This document shows, one piece after another, positions 33,041-42,614 of a stretch of 64,000 nucleotides of DNA; within the stretch, counting starts at the first letter, position 1; each line of letters opens with the position of its first letter. Below the pieces are notes generated by a model. It made no database searches and was not told the DNA's origin. It saw only the letters and a list, made by a program, of their open reading frames with translations. The position numbers and the translations under genes were made by a program. Origin of the DNA: JAOUEA01 sp963825635 (GTDB taxonomy: Bacteria > Actinomycetota > UBA4738 > HRBIN12); the NCBI GenBank assembly GCA_963825635.1, contig CAWGTU010000004.1, forward strand, positions 62,001 through 126,000, written 5' to 3'.

Positions 33041-34248
33041 GCGACCCGGCGCCGCACCCCGCGGTCGGTCCAAGGCGTCGTCGCTGGCCATGGGTCGTGG
33101 GGACCTCGATCGTCGTGCTCGTGGCTCTCTTCTACCTGGGCGGCGGGTTCTACTTCTCGAACGTGCTCGACGAACGTGCGCTCGATGCGACGACGATGCG
33201 GGCGGCGACCGCCGAGCTGGAGCCGAACGTCGAGGTCGTGGAGCTCTCCGATACCGGCGGGGTCGGCGCCTCCATCACCCTTCGGCCGCTCGAGGACGAT
33301 CTGGGGGTGACCGCCGAGGGCGTGCAGGGATTGCGGTGGGCCGACGGGTACGGTCGCCTTGAGCCCACCGGCACGGCCGACGGCGAGACGCTCGTGCGTC
33401 GATTCGCCCTGGTGAACGGAGACCTCCCGCTGCCCGGCACACCCGCCGAGTTCGACGTGCGTGCGTACCCCATGGAGCCGGCAGACTCGGGGCTCGGCTT
33501 GGAGTCGCTCACGGTTGCCGGCCCCCTCGGCGAGTACCCCGCATGGCTCGGCCCGGCCGACGGCCCGACGTGGGCGATCGTCGTGCACGGCAACTCGCTC
33601 TCACCGGCCGACGGGCTGCGCATGGTGCCGATCCTCACCGAGGCCGGATTCCCCACGCTGGTGACGACCTATCGCAACGACCCGGGCGCGCCCGAGGATC
33701 CGAGCGGGAAGCTGCGGTACGGCCTCACCGAGTGGGGGGACCTGGAGGCGATGGTCCGATACGCGCTCGAGCAGGGATCCGACGGCGTCGTGCTCGACGG
33801 CTACTCCATGGGCGGGGGGATCGTGATGGCGTTCCTGCAGCGCTCGTCGCTCGCCGGCGAGGTGCGCGCGGTGATCCTCGACGCCCCGATGCTCGACTTC
33901 TCGACGACGGTCGACGACAACGCCTCGCGAGAGACGCTTCCCGTGCTGGGTCTGCCCCTGCCGCAGTCGCTCACCTCGGTCGCCAAGTGGATGGCCGACG
34001 CGCGGTTCGACGTGGACTGGCCTCAACTCGACTACCTCGCCGACACGAGCCGGTACGAGACCCCGTTCCTGGTGTTCCACGGCACCGACGACACGACCGT
34101 GCCGATCGGCACGAGCCGCGAGTTCGCAGACCTGCTGCCCGAGCAGGTCGACCTGATCGAGTGCGACGGCGCCGAGCACATCGGCTGCTGGAACCTCGAT
34201 CCGCAGGCCTACGGCACGACGGCGCAGGCGTTCGTGAGCCAGGTCTAG
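33037..34248 (+). CDS. Membrane-anchored alpha/beta hydrolase
   Basis: 403 aa. An N-terminal anchor (WVVGTSIVVLVALFYLGGGF) is followed by a ~150-residue N-terminal region and an alpha/beta-hydrolase domain outside the membrane. Nucleophile Ser in DGYSMGGG, oxyanion region VVHGNSLSPADG, Asp in HGTDDTTVP, and catalytic His in GAEHIGCW. Esterase or peptidase-like; substrate unknown. Translationally coupled to pncB by a 4-nt overlap, though no functional link is obvious. Confidence 0.85.
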   Translation: MSDPAPHPAVGPRRRRWPWVVGTSIVVLVALFYLGGGFYFSNVLDERALDATTMRAATAELEPNVEVVELSDTGGVGASITLRPLEDDLGVTAEGVQGLRWADGYGRLEPTGTADGETLVRRFALVNGDLPLPGTPAEFDVRAYPMEPADSGLGLESLTVAGPLGEYPAWLGPADGPTWAIVVHGNSLSPADGLRMVPILTEAGFPTLVTTYRNDPGAPEDPSGKLRYGLTEWGDLEAMVRYALEQGSDGVVLDGYSMGGGIVMAFLQRSSLAGEVRAVILDAPMLDFSTTVDDNASRETLPVLGLPLPQSLTSVAKWMADARFDVDWPQLDYLADTSRYETPFLVFHGTDDTTVPIGTSREFADLLPEQVDLIECDGAEHIGCWNLDPQAYGTTAQAFVSQV

Positions 34249-34331
34249 GCCGAACGCCGGTTGTGTCCAGGGCCTCGCAACCGTAGGGTTCCGCGAGACA
34301 CCCGAACCGATCCCCCCGGGGGAGGGCGCAC

Positions 34332-35357
34332 ATGAGGACCGCGATCCGTCTGACGATCATCGCCGCGCTGCTGGTAACCGCTGCCCAGCCGGCAGCCTCC
34401 ACGTTCATCAATCCCGATGTCGTGAAGGGCACCTCATTGTTCGAAGGATTCGGTGCAGGGACGCACATCGGCTCCCGTCGCCTCTTCGCGTGGTCGAACG
34501 AGTCGGGTCGAGGCGGGAACGGCCTCGTGGCGTTCGCGGAGACGAACGGTGGGACCCTCACCCGCATCAACGCTCGGCGGACCGAGGCGTTCGTCGGGGG
34601 ATTCGATCAGGGCACCGACCGGATCGTCTATCAGCAGGTGCGTCGCGGGAACAGCGACCTCTTCCTCTTCGACATCAGCGCCCGAGAACGCACGGCCATG
34701 CGAGCCGTGAACGACGGACACTGGCAGTGGAACCCGTCGATCGATACGCACCGGGGAACCACGTGGATGGTGTACGGCGTCAACCGCTTCGGCAGTCCCG
34801 CGGCGAAGTGGCGCCTCTACCTCTACAACGGCGAGACAGGGGAGCGGACCCTGCTCGATGAGACGACCAACCGATGCGGGTGTCTGTTCCCGGGCACGAT
34901 CGCGTACCCCTGGGTGACGTGGGCGGTGGGGGCGGACGCGACCGCATGGCGATACGACATCAGGACGGGCGAGCGCGTTCCGCTGCTGCCGACCGATCGC
35001 GACGAGTACGGCGTCGCGATCGCGCCCGATGGCACGGCCTACGTCGCACAGGGCGGCGACCGGTGCGGCTCCAACGCGGAGCTCTATCGCGTCGAGCCCG
35101 ACGGCACGCCCTTCCTGATCCACGAGTTCGCCGACGGCCGAGAGGGCACGAACCTGAGCCTGGACGTCACCGGCCCGAGGGATCGGCTCTACTTCGACCG
35201 CCGCATCTGCCGCAGCGGGGCCTCCGACATCCTGCGCCTACGTCGGGCCGAGTCGATCGGCGAGCCCGCCGGGCCGACGCGCCGACCGAGCGCGCCGGGG
35301 GCAGGCGTGATCAGGCGGTCGGGAGCCAGCTCGGGCGCGTCGCCTCGAACGCGCTGA
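34332..35357 (+). CDS. Secreted beta-propeller-like protein
   Basis: 341 aa. GGGGGAGG ribosome site, signal peptide MRTAIRLTIIAALLVTAAQP. The body repeats blades such as TDRIVYQQVRRGNSDLFLFDI, TWMVYGVNRFG and WVTWAVGADATAWRYDI (each ~45 residues), resembling TolB/WD40-like propellers. One Cys pair at RCGCLF. Function unknown; no catalytic motif. The 3' end overlaps the convergent leuD by 47 bp, and its last ~35 residues are a low-complexity Arg/Ala/Pro tail. Confidence 0.75.
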   Translation: MRTAIRLTIIAALLVTAAQPAASTFINPDVVKGTSLFEGFGAGTHIGSRRLFAWSNESGRGGNGLVAFAETNGGTLTRINARRTEAFVGGFDQGTDRIVYQQVRRGNSDLFLFDISARERTAMRAVNDGHWQWNPSIDTHRGTTWMVYGVNRFGSPAAKWRLYLYNGETGERTLLDETTNRCGCLFPGTIAYPWVTWAVGADATAWRYDIRTGERVPLLPTDRDEYGVAIAPDGTAYVAQGGDRCGSNAELYRVEPDGTPFLIHEFADGREGTNLSLDVTGPRDRLYFDRRICRSGASDILRLRRAESIGEPAGPTRRPSAPGAGVIRRSGASSGASPRTR

Positions 35358-35895
35358 TCTTCTCCTCGTTCCGCAGCGACAGACCGATGTCGTCGAGCCC
35401 CTCGACGAGGCGCCAGTGCGTGAACTCGTCGATGTCGAACGTCTCGTCGAGCCCGGGCGCGCGCACGGCGCGGTCGGGCAGGTCGATCACGATCCGCGTG
35501 GTCGGGTCGTCGAGCGAGGCATCCATCAGCGCACGCACCGACTCGGCCCGCAGCTCCACCGGCAGCAGACCGATCTTGAAGCAGTTGTTGCGGAAGATGT
35601 CGGCGAAGCTCGGCGCGATCACGGCCCGGAACCCGTAGTCCTCGAGGGCCCACGGGGCGTGTTCACGGCTCGAGCCGCTCCCGAAGTTCGCGCCCGCGAT
35701 CAGGATGCTCGCTCCCCGATAGCGCTCGTCGTTGAGGACGAAGTCTGGGTCCTTGCGCCACTCGTCGAATAGGAACGGCCCGAACCCGGTGCGCTCGATG
35801 CGCTTCAGGTACTGCGCGGGGATGATCTGGTCCGTATCGACATCGGAACGGTCCAGCGGCACCGCGGTGCCCTCGATCACGGCGATCGGATCCAC
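35311..35895 (-). CDS. leuD: 3-isopropylmalate dehydratase small subunit
   Basis: 194 aa from a GTG at 35895 with AGGAGG 9 nt upstream. LeuD signatures: DVDTDQIIPAQYLKR, GANFGSGSSREHAPWAL and IAPSFADIFRNNCFK. Pairs with LeuC to isomerise isopropylmalate in leucine synthesis. The start follows the leuC stop by 1 nt. Its 3' end lies inside the convergent secreted-protein gene. Confidence 0.95.
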   Translation of the reverse strand: MDPIAVIEGTAVPLDRSDVDTDQIIPAQYLKRIERTGFGPFLFDEWRKDPDFVLNDERYRGASILIAGANFGSGSSREHAPWALEDYGFRAVIAPSFADIFRNNCFKIGLLPVELRAESVRALMDASLDDPTTRIVIDLPDRAVRAPGLDETFDIDEFTHWRLVEGLDDIGLSLRNEEKISAFEATRPSWLPTA

Positions 35896-35896
35896 G

Positions 35897-37306
35897 TCAG
35901 AGCACCTCCTTGGCCGGCAGCTCGTCGGGCGTGCCGAAGCGCCCGAGCACGGCGGTGGCGGCAGCAACGGCGGGGCTCACGAGGTGCGTCCGTCCGCCCT
36001 TGCCCTGTCGTCCCTCGAAGTTGCGGTTGCTCGTGCTCGCGCTGCGCTCCCCCGGCTGCAGGATGTCGGGGTTCATGCCCAGACACATCGAGCACCCGGC
36101 GCCGCGCCAGTCGAACCCCGCCTCGGTGAACACGCGATCGAGCCCCTCGGCCTCGGCCTGCAGCTTCACCGCCACGCTGCCGGGCACCACGAGCGCGCGC
36201 AGGTTCGGGGCGACCGTGCGCCCGCCGACGATCTCGGCGGCGAGGCGCAGGTCCTCGATGCGCGAGTTCGTGCAGGAGCCGAGGAAGACCGTGTCGGGCC
36301 GGATCTCGCGCATGGGCGTGCCCGGTCTGAGGTCCATGTACGTCAGCGCGCGGGCCGCCGCGTCGCGCTTGGATGGCTCGACGAAGCCCTCGGGATCGGG
36401 CACGGCCTCGTCGATCGTGACCGACTGGGCGGGGTTGGTGCCCCAGCTCACGTAGGGCTTCAACTCGGTCGCATCGATCTCGACCTCAGCGTCGAACGGC
36501 GCACCGGGATCGCTGGGAAGGGCGCGCCACGAGTCGAGCGCCGCTTCCCAGTCGGCGCCCTTCGGCGCGTGCGGCCGGCCCTCGACGTAGGCGAAGGTGG
36601 TGTCGTCGGGCGCGACCATGCCGGCGCGGGCACCGCCCTCGATCGACATGTTGCAGATCGTCATGCGCCCCTCCATCGACAGCGCTCGGATCGCAGATCC
36701 GCGGTACTCGAGCACGTGGCCGACGCCGCCACCGGTACCGATGCGGTTGATGATGCCGAGGATGATGTCCTTGGCGCCGACGCCCGCGGGCAGGTCGCCT
36801 TCCACGGTCACCGCCATCGTCTTCGCGGGGTGCTGCGGGAGGGTCTGGGTGGCGAGCACGTGCTCGACCTCGCTCGTGCCGATGCCGAACGCGAGGGCGC
36901 CGAACGCGCCGTGCGTCGACGTGTGCGAGTCGCCGCAGACGATCGTCATGCCAGGCTGCGTGTAGCCCATCTCGGGACCGATGACGTGCACGATGCCCTG
37001 GCCGGCGGATCCCCAGGGATAGAGCGTGATGCCGAACTCGTCGGCATTGGTCTGCAGCGCCTGCATCTGACGCGCGCTGATCTCGTCGGTGACCGGCCCG
37101 TCGGTCGTCGGCACGTTGTGATCCATCGTGGCGACGGTGAGATCGGGGCGGCGCACGGCGCGCTCGTGCATGCGCAGGCTCTCGAATGCCTGTGGACTCG
37201 TCACCTCGTGCACGAGGTGGAGGTCGACGTAGAGCAGGTCGGGCTCACCCTCGGCCCGATGCACCACGTGACGTTCCCACACCTTCTCGGCGAGCGTCTG
37301 TGGCAC
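35897..37306 (-). CDS. leuC: 3-isopropylmalate dehydratase large subunit
   Basis: 469 aa, GTG start with GAGGGAGG site. The [4Fe-4S] ligands lie in FLGSCTNSR and GCSMCLGMNPD; N-terminal KVWERHVVHR and VCGDSHTSTHGAFG are family hallmarks. Forms the aconitase-like dehydratase with LeuD. Transcribed away from the IclR gene, across the twin operators at 37374-37410. Confidence 0.95.
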   Translation of the reverse strand: MPQTLAEKVWERHVVHRAEGEPDLLYVDLHLVHEVTSPQAFESLRMHERAVRRPDLTVATMDHNVPTTDGPVTDEISARQMQALQTNADEFGITLYPWGSAGQGIVHVIGPEMGYTQPGMTIVCGDSHTSTHGAFGALAFGIGTSEVEHVLATQTLPQHPAKTMAVTVEGDLPAGVGAKDIILGIINRIGTGGGVGHVLEYRGSAIRALSMEGRMTICNMSIEGGARAGMVAPDDTTFAYVEGRPHAPKGADWEAALDSWRALPSDPGAPFDAEVEIDATELKPYVSWGTNPAQSVTIDEAVPDPEGFVEPSKRDAAARALTYMDLRPGTPMREIRPDTVFLGSCTNSRIEDLRLAAEIVGGRTVAPNLRALVVPGSVAVKLQAEAEGLDRVFTEAGFDWRGAGCSMCLGMNPDILQPGERSASTSNRNFEGRQGKGGRTHLVSPAVAAATAVLGRFGTPDELPAKEVL

Positions 37307-37373
37307 GGTGGTCGCCTCCCTCGGATCGATCCGGTCGTGGGATGTCTGTCCCCGGTGCTGCTAGGCTGTTCCT

Positions 37374-37410
37374 GTTCCATTATCTGGAACTCAGTTCCGA
37401 TATTTGGAAC
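37374..37410. promoter_or_regulatory. Twin IclR-type operators between leuC and the IclR gene
   Basis: Two 17-bp inverted repeats of form GTTCC-N7-GGAAC: 37374-37390 (GTTCCATTATCTGGAAC) and 37394-37410 (GTTCCGATATTTGGAAC). Centres are 20 bp apart, two helical turns, so both face the same side of the DNA. This resembles the AT-centred palindromes bound by LtbR/NdgR-type IclR regulators upstream of leuCD. Binding is inferred from position and symmetry. Confidence 0.75.
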
Positions 37411-37431
37411 AGACGAGGAGGACTCTAGCAG

Positions 37432-38283
37432 GTGAGCGAGCGGACGACCCCGAGGCGGGAGGACGACATCGCCGTCGCCTTGAGGGCTCGCGATCGCGAG
37501 CAGCTGCAGGCGTTCCGCGAGAGCGAGGCCCTCGAGCTCGCGAGGAACGCACCGACGACGGCCGTCGGCACGCTCGATCGCATCGTGGACGTGATGAACG
37601 CCGTCGAGGCGGGCGCACGCAGCTATACGGACATCACACGGGCGGTGGGTCTCTCCCGGCCCACCGCGCATCGGCTCATCCGAGCGCTGGAGCAGCACGG
37701 GTTCCTCGTGCAGGTCGGCGGCGCAGGGTACGCCCTCGGGCCTCGGCTCCTGAGCCTCGCATCGTCGGCGATGCGGGAGCTCCCCCTCCGAGACCTGGCG
37801 CACCCCTCGCTCGAGCGACTGGCGAGAGCGACCGGCGAGAGCGCACAGCTCTACGTGCGCGACGACGACGTTCGGATCTGCGTGGACGCGGTGGAGTCCG
37901 ACAGCGAGCTCCGCGCGATCGTGGTGGTGGGTGCAGCGCTGCCATTGACGAGAGGCTCGGCCGGCAAGGTGTTCCTGGCGTGGGCCGCCGAGCACGATCG
38001 CCGGCGTCTCCTGGCGGCCATGCCGGCCGAGGAGTCGGTGCGACTGGCACGCATGGTCGCGACCACGTTCCGGCGCGGATGGGCCGACAGCATCGGTGAG
38101 CGCGAGTCCGGGGTGGCCTCGGTGAGCGCCCCCGTGTTCGACGCGGGTGATTCGCTGGTCGCCGCCGTCTCGGTCTCCGGTCCCGCCAACCGCATCGCGA
38201 CGCTCCGCGGCCGGCACTACGCACCTGCCGTCACCGCCGCCGCACGGGAGATCGAGGCCTCGCTCGGCGTGGCGCGGACCTGA
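37432..38283 (+). CDS. IclR-family regulator, LtbR/NdgR-like
   Basis: 283 aa from a GTG; GAGGAGG lies ~12 nt upstream. Helix-turn-helix at ~65-85 (YTDITRAVGLSRPTAHRLI, then RALEQHGFL), followed by an IclR effector domain with GSAGKVFLAWA and VSAPVFDAGDSLVAAVSVSGP. Divergence from leuCD is the arrangement of NdgR (Streptomyces) and LtbR (Corynebacterium), which repress leuCD and respond to amino-acid supply. The ~45-residue N-terminal extension is unusual. Confidence 0.88.
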   Translation: MSERTTPRREDDIAVALRARDREQLQAFRESEALELARNAPTTAVGTLDRIVDVMNAVEAGARSYTDITRAVGLSRPTAHRLIRALEQHGFLVQVGGAGYALGPRLLSLASSAMRELPLRDLAHPSLERLARATGESAQLYVRDDDVRICVDAVESDSELRAIVVVGAALPLTRGSAGKVFLAWAAEHDRRRLLAAMPAEESVRLARMVATTFRRGWADSIGERESGVASVSAPVFDAGDSLVAAVSVSGPANRIATLRGRHYAPAVTAAAREIEASLGVART

Positions 38284-38308
38284 CGACTTCCCGTAAGCTC
38301 GATTTCAC

Positions 38309-39880
38309 ATGTCTCGCGTTCAGGCCCTGCAACGCTCGGTCGACGGCTGGCTCACGGGTCGCCGGGCGATCACCGCTTCGATCGCCACGTTCAGCGCCGT
38401 CGCCCTGATCGCAGCGACCCCCAGATCCCCGTACCACCCGGTACTGCCGGAGAGTCAGGGCAACGGCCCGATCGGGGTCCTCGCCGAACTGCTGTTCCTC
38501 GACCGATTGCCGCACGGCGTGCTGATCGTGATCGGGTTCGTCGCGATGATCGCGGCGGGGGTTGCGTTCCTGCTCGTCCTCTGGGCGACCGAACGCGGCG
38601 AGGTGTCGACCCGCACCGTCGTGTGGATGGCTGTGGCCTATCACGTCGTAGTGCTGATGCTGCCCTTGCTGCTGTCCCGTGACGTGTTCAGCTACGCCTT
38701 CTACGGCCGCATCCTCAGCCGCTACGGACAGAACCCGTACGTGAGCACCCCTGCGGACTATCCGGCCAACGACATCTCGCGGTTCGTCTGGAACGGATGG
38801 CGCGACACCCCGTCCGTTTACGGCCCGGTGTTCGTGTGGCTCGCGGCCGCGATCACCGCGGTGTTCCGTGGCCTGGTGGACGTCATCGAGGCCTTCCGCG
38901 CGGTGGCCATCGCGGCCAGCCTCGGCTCGTTGTGGTTCGTGGTCCGGCTCGTCGGCCGTGTGCGGCCCCAACGACAGGCGTACGCGGCCGCGATGATCGG
39001 GCTGAACCCGATCGTCCTGTTCCACACGGTCGGTGGCGGCCACGTCGACGTGCTCGTCATGCTCGCCGTCGCCGCCGCGATCTACTTCGTCGCCACGCAG
39101 CGAGAGCTGCCCGCGACGGTGGCGCTCACCGTGGGGGCGCTCGTGAAGATCTCCGCGGCGGTGCCGCTCGTCCTGCTGATCGCCTACGTCGTGACCCGCG
39201 CAGAACCTTCACGGCGCTGGAAGGTCGCGGCTGCACACATCGGCACCGCCGTGGGCATCGGATTCATCGCGGTCGTGCCGTTCATGCAGCGATCGAACCC
39301 CACGCTCGGCATGGTCGAGCTCGTGCAGCACGGCTCCTGGATCGCCCCGCCCGCCCTGGTCGAGCGGCTCTTCGAGGCGGCGGGCACCGTGGTCGCCGGC
39401 GATCTCGGCGCCACCGCCGGCATCGTGCTCGCTCGCCTCGGCATGTTCGCCGCGCTCGCCGCGGGCCTGTTCACGATCCTTCGGCAGGTTCTGCGCCACG
39501 CCCAGGAGGGCTCGGTCTCCTTCCTCGCAGCCGCGTGGGGATGGTCGTTCCTGCTGATGATGCTGTTCTCACCGACGCTGTTCCCCTGGTACTTCGCGTG
39601 GATCCTGCCGGTGGCATGGGCCCTGCCGCGCGTGCCCCGGCGGACGCTCGAGTTCTCGTTCATCGCGCTCGTCACGGCGCAGCTCACCACCGAGAACTTC
39701 CGCCTGCCCGAATGGATGCACGTCGATCTGGCGATCGGGCATCCGATCCTGGTGATCGTGCTCGTCTGGTTCCTGCGCGACCTGTACCTGCGTCTGAAGC
39801 ACGACGTGCCGCTCGATGCCGAGACCGAGGACGTGCTGCTCACGCGCGCCGAGCCCCGGCCGAACGCCTACCAGGCGTAG
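38309..39880 (+). CDS. GT-C polyprenol-phosphate mannosyltransferase-like membrane protein (MptA/MptB-like)
   Basis: 523 aa with ~12 hydrophobic helices. The first outer loop carries SRDVFSYAFYGRILSRYGQNPY, the Asp-containing GT-C signature of MptA/MptB enzymes that add alpha-1,6-mannose from polyprenol-phosphomannose to lipoglycans. GGHVDVLVML and FSPTLFPWYFAWILP also fit the family. A TAAGCT hexamer lies 9 nt before the ATG, so it may be leaderless. Sugar and acceptor are inferred. Ends 13 bp inside the convergent aldo/keto reductase. Confidence 0.82.
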   Translation: MSRVQALQRSVDGWLTGRRAITASIATFSAVALIAATPRSPYHPVLPESQGNGPIGVLAELLFLDRLPHGVLIVIGFVAMIAAGVAFLLVLWATERGEVSTRTVVWMAVAYHVVVLMLPLLLSRDVFSYAFYGRILSRYGQNPYVSTPADYPANDISRFVWNGWRDTPSVYGPVFVWLAAAITAVFRGLVDVIEAFRAVAIAASLGSLWFVVRLVGRVRPQRQAYAAAMIGLNPIVLFHTVGGGHVDVLVMLAVAAAIYFVATQRELPATVALTVGALVKISAAVPLVLLIAYVVTRAEPSRRWKVAAAHIGTAVGIGFIAVVPFMQRSNPTLGMVELVQHGSWIAPPALVERLFEAAGTVVAGDLGATAGIVLARLGMFAALAAGLFTILRQVLRHAQEGSVSFLAAAWGWSFLLMMLFSPTLFPWYFAWILPVAWALPRVPRRTLEFSFIALVTAQLTTENFRLPEWMHVDLAIGHPILVIVLVWFLRDLYLRLKHDVPLDAETEDVLLTRAEPRPNAYQA

Positions 39881-40839
39881 GCTTCGGGCGCCGGCCCGCC
39901 CGGCCCGGGGAAGATCTCGTCGAGTTTCGCGAGCACATCGGCGGGGAGCTTGATCTCGAGCGCGTGCATCGCGTGCAACAGCTGCTCCTCGGTGCGCGGC
40001 CCGATGATCGGAGCGGTCACGGCAGGCTGGTGCAGGAGCCACGCGAGGGCGACGTGAGCCGGGTCCTCGCCCATCTCGGCACAGAGGGCCTCCCACCGCT
40101 CCAGCGTGGAGCGGTGTGCCTCGATCTCGCCCTGCATGTACTCGGTACCTCGCCGACCCTCCTCGACCTTCGAGAGGGCACCGGCGAGCAGTCCACCCGA
40201 GAGCGGGCTCGAGGGGATCAAGCCCATCCCGTACTCGACGAGGGCCGGGATCACCTCGAGCTCGAGGGTCCGAGCGGTGAGGTTGTAGAGCGACTGCTCG
40301 GTCGCGAGGCCCAGCGAGTGGCGGTACCCGGCGATCTCGTTGGCGCGGGCGATGTGCCACCCGGCGAAGTTGGACGAGCCCACGTACAGGATCTTGCCCG
40401 TGCGCTTGAGCTGATCCATCGCCTCCCAGATCTCGTCCCACCACGCGTCCCGATCGATGTGGTGCATCTGATAGAGGTCGATGCGATCGGTGCCGAGGCG
40501 GCGGAGCGACTCCTCGCACTGGCGAACGATCGCGAGCTTCGAGAGGCGCGACTCGTTCGGCCAGTCGCCCATCGTGCCGTAGACCTTCGTGGCGAGCACG
40601 ACCTTGTCGCGACGGCCGCTGCCCTTGGCGCTCCAGCGTCCGATGATCTCCTCGGTGGCACCCACCCCCAGGTGGCGTCCGTACACGTTGGCGGTATCGA
40701 AGAAGTTGATGCCGTTGGCGATCGCGGCATCCATGATCGTGTGGGAGTCGGCCTCCGACGTGTGCGGGCCGAAGTTCATCGTGCCGAGGCACAGCCGGGA
40801 GACGACGAGGCCGAGCCGACCGACGTGGGTGTACTCCAT
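39868..40839 (-). CDS. Aldo/keto reductase
   Basis: 323 aa, (beta/alpha)8 AKR. Catalytic tetrad visible: Asp in FFDTANVYG with its Tyr, Lys in VLATKVYG, His in YQMHHID. NADPH contacts in the C-terminal APIIGPRTEEQL. Reduces aldehydes or ketones; substrate unknown. TAGACT lies 7 nt before the ATG. Divides the MptB-like gene from the MFS exporter. Confidence 0.9.
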   Translation of the reverse strand: MEYTHVGRLGLVVSRLCLGTMNFGPHTSEADSHTIMDAAIANGINFFDTANVYGRHLGVGATEEIIGRWSAKGSGRRDKVVLATKVYGTMGDWPNESRLSKLAIVRQCEESLRRLGTDRIDLYQMHHIDRDAWWDEIWEAMDQLKRTGKILYVGSSNFAGWHIARANEIAGYRHSLGLATEQSLYNLTARTLELEVIPALVEYGMGLIPSSPLSGGLLAGALSKVEEGRRGTEYMQGEIEAHRSTLERWEALCAEMGEDPAHVALAWLLHQPAVTAPIIGPRTEEQLLHAMHALEIKLPADVLAKLDEIFPGPGGPAPEAYAW

Positions 40840-40849
40840 GGCGACGAGT

Positions 40850-42148
40850 CTACGCCGGGCTCGATGAACGTTCGGTGAGCGGATCCGCCGGTCTCGTGGC
40901 CTCCACCGATCCGTCTCGTTCGGGAGCGCGCGACCCCGGCACGAGGTAGAGGAAGAGCAGGATCACGATGCCGCCGACCGCTCCCGCGAGGATCAGCGTA
41001 CCCCGCGTGCCGACCGTCTCTGCGAGCGGGCCGACGAGAGCGAACGACAACGGGACGCCGGCGACCGAGATCAGCCAGTCGAGGGACGAGACCCGTCCCA
41101 GGATCGACGACGGCACGAGGCGCTGCAGCAGCGTGTACCAGAGCACCAGCAACACCGTGATGCCCGATTCCATGACGAAGCTCGCGAGCATCGCCTGCCA
41201 GATCGAACCGGAGACCCCGAACCCGATCATGGCGAACGCCGAGATCGCCCATGCCCAGTAGAGGCGCGTGATCGGGCGGCGCGGCAGGTCGCGCTGTCCC
41301 ATCGTCACCGCTGCCATCACGGCGCCGGCGCCCCCGGCGGCGAAGACGAGTCCGAGTGACGTCGCGCTGCCGCCGAGCTCGTTCTTGACGAGGTAGGGCA
41401 CCAGCACCTCCCACGGGCCCCACACGCAGAGCAGGCTGATCGTGGCGGCCGCCATGCCCGCCCACAGCCAGGGTCGCTGGAACACGAAGCGGAGGCCCTC
41501 ACGCGCGTCGTGCCAGACCGAGGCATGCCCACCCTCGGGCGTCACCCGGGTAACCCCGCGCATCATCAGCAGCATCAGGGCCGAGAACGCGAACGTGCCC
41601 GCGTCCACGTAGAACGCGAGGCCTGCGCCGACCGTGCCGACCAGCAGTCCCCCGAGGGCGGGACCCAGCAAGGTCATCGCGAACGGACGCGAGAACTGCG
41701 CCAGGGAGTTCGCCTGCACGAGCATCTCCTTGGGCACCAGGTCGGGCAGGATCGAATTATGTGCCGGCCCGTACAGGGACTGCCCGACGCCGAAGCACAC
41801 CACCAGGGCGTAGACCTGCCACAGCTCGAGCACCCCGAGGGTGACGAGCGTTGCGAGGGCGGCGATCGAGAGGCCCCTGATGACATCGGCCGCGATCAGC
41901 AGCTTCCGTCGATCGAACCGGTCCGAGAGCACGCCCGAGAGCAGCACGAGCACGACCTGGGGAAGGCTCCACGCGATGCCGACGCCGGCGAGCGCCCCGG
42001 GTCGGTTCCACTGGTCGTACACCTGCCAGGCGATCGCCACGACGTAGACGCCGTCACCGAGGAACGAGACGACCGTGCCGAGCCAGAGCAGCCGGAAGTC
42101 ACGGAGCGCGAGCGGTTTGACGATGCCGAGGCGGGCGAGCCTGGTCAC
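40850..42148 (-). CDS. Major facilitator superfamily exporter
   Basis: 432 aa, 12 helices. GTG at 42148 is preferred because TAAGCT lies 8 nt upstream; an ATG at 42193 would add 15 residues but has no supporting signal. DRFDRRKLLIAADVIRG is the cytoplasmic loop 2-3 motif (GxLaDrxxrkxxl), as in enterobactin/macrolide-type (EntS/MefA) exporters. Probably a drug or metabolite exporter driven by proton motive force. Ends 10 nt before the aldo/keto reductase start. Confidence 0.87.
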   Translation of the reverse strand: MTRLARLGIVKPLALRDFRLLWLGTVVSFLGDGVYVVAIAWQVYDQWNRPGALAGVGIAWSLPQVVLVLLSGVLSDRFDRRKLLIAADVIRGLSIAALATLVTLGVLELWQVYALVVCFGVGQSLYGPAHNSILPDLVPKEMLVQANSLAQFSRPFAMTLLGPALGGLLVGTVGAGLAFYVDAGTFAFSALMLLMMRGVTRVTPEGGHASVWHDAREGLRFVFQRPWLWAGMAAATISLLCVWGPWEVLVPYLVKNELGGSATSLGLVFAAGGAGAVMAAVTMGQRDLPRRPITRLYWAWAISAFAMIGFGVSGSIWQAMLASFVMESGITVLLVLWYTLLQRLVPSSILGRVSSLDWLISVAGVPLSFALVGPLAETVGTRGTLILAGAVGGIVILLFLYLVPGSRAPERDGSVEATRPADPLTERSSSPA

Positions 42149-42219
42149 GGCTCCCGAGCTTAGTGAACGTGGGGTAGCCTTCGTGGGCGTCATCCACGAG
42201 CCGGGGGGAGTTCGACGAG

Positions 42220-42489
42220 ATGGGATGTCTGATCGTACTGATGGCCCTGATCGGGCCGCGGGTCGCGCTCGGATTCACGTGGTTGTTCACCAACCTCGTC
42301 GACCGCGCGTTCGACGAGTGGATCGTGCCGCTCCTGGGGCTGATCTTCCTGCCGTGGACGACGTTCCTGTACGTGCTCGTCTACAACCCCGTCGAGGGCG
42401 TCTCGTTCCTCGGCTGGGTGTTCGTCGTGCTGGGCCTGCTCGTCGACCTGGGGTCGTATGGAGCCGGGGCCCGGAGCCGGAGGTCGTGA
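42220..42489 (+). CDS. Small membrane protein, conserved, function unknown
   Basis: 89 aa, ATG with GGGGGAG site. Hydrophobic helices at ~1-28, 33-55 and 60-80 with DRAFDEWIVPLLGLIFLPWTT between. Similar short proteins are common in actinobacteria, but none has a known role. A TAGCCT hexamer at 42175-42180 gives a ~35-nt leader. Lies between the MFS exporter (divergent) and tRNA-Arg. Confidence 0.7.
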   Translation: MGCLIVLMALIGPRVALGFTWLFTNLVDRAFDEWIVPLLGLIFLPWTTFLYVLVYNPVEGVSFLGWVFVVLGLLVDLGSYGAGARSRRS

Positions 42490-42492
42490 GAG

Positions 42493-42567
<75 letters not shown>

Positions 42568-42614
42568 AGGGGGGACAGCATACCCGAGCCCGCTTGCCAC
42601 GCTATCGTGGCGCG

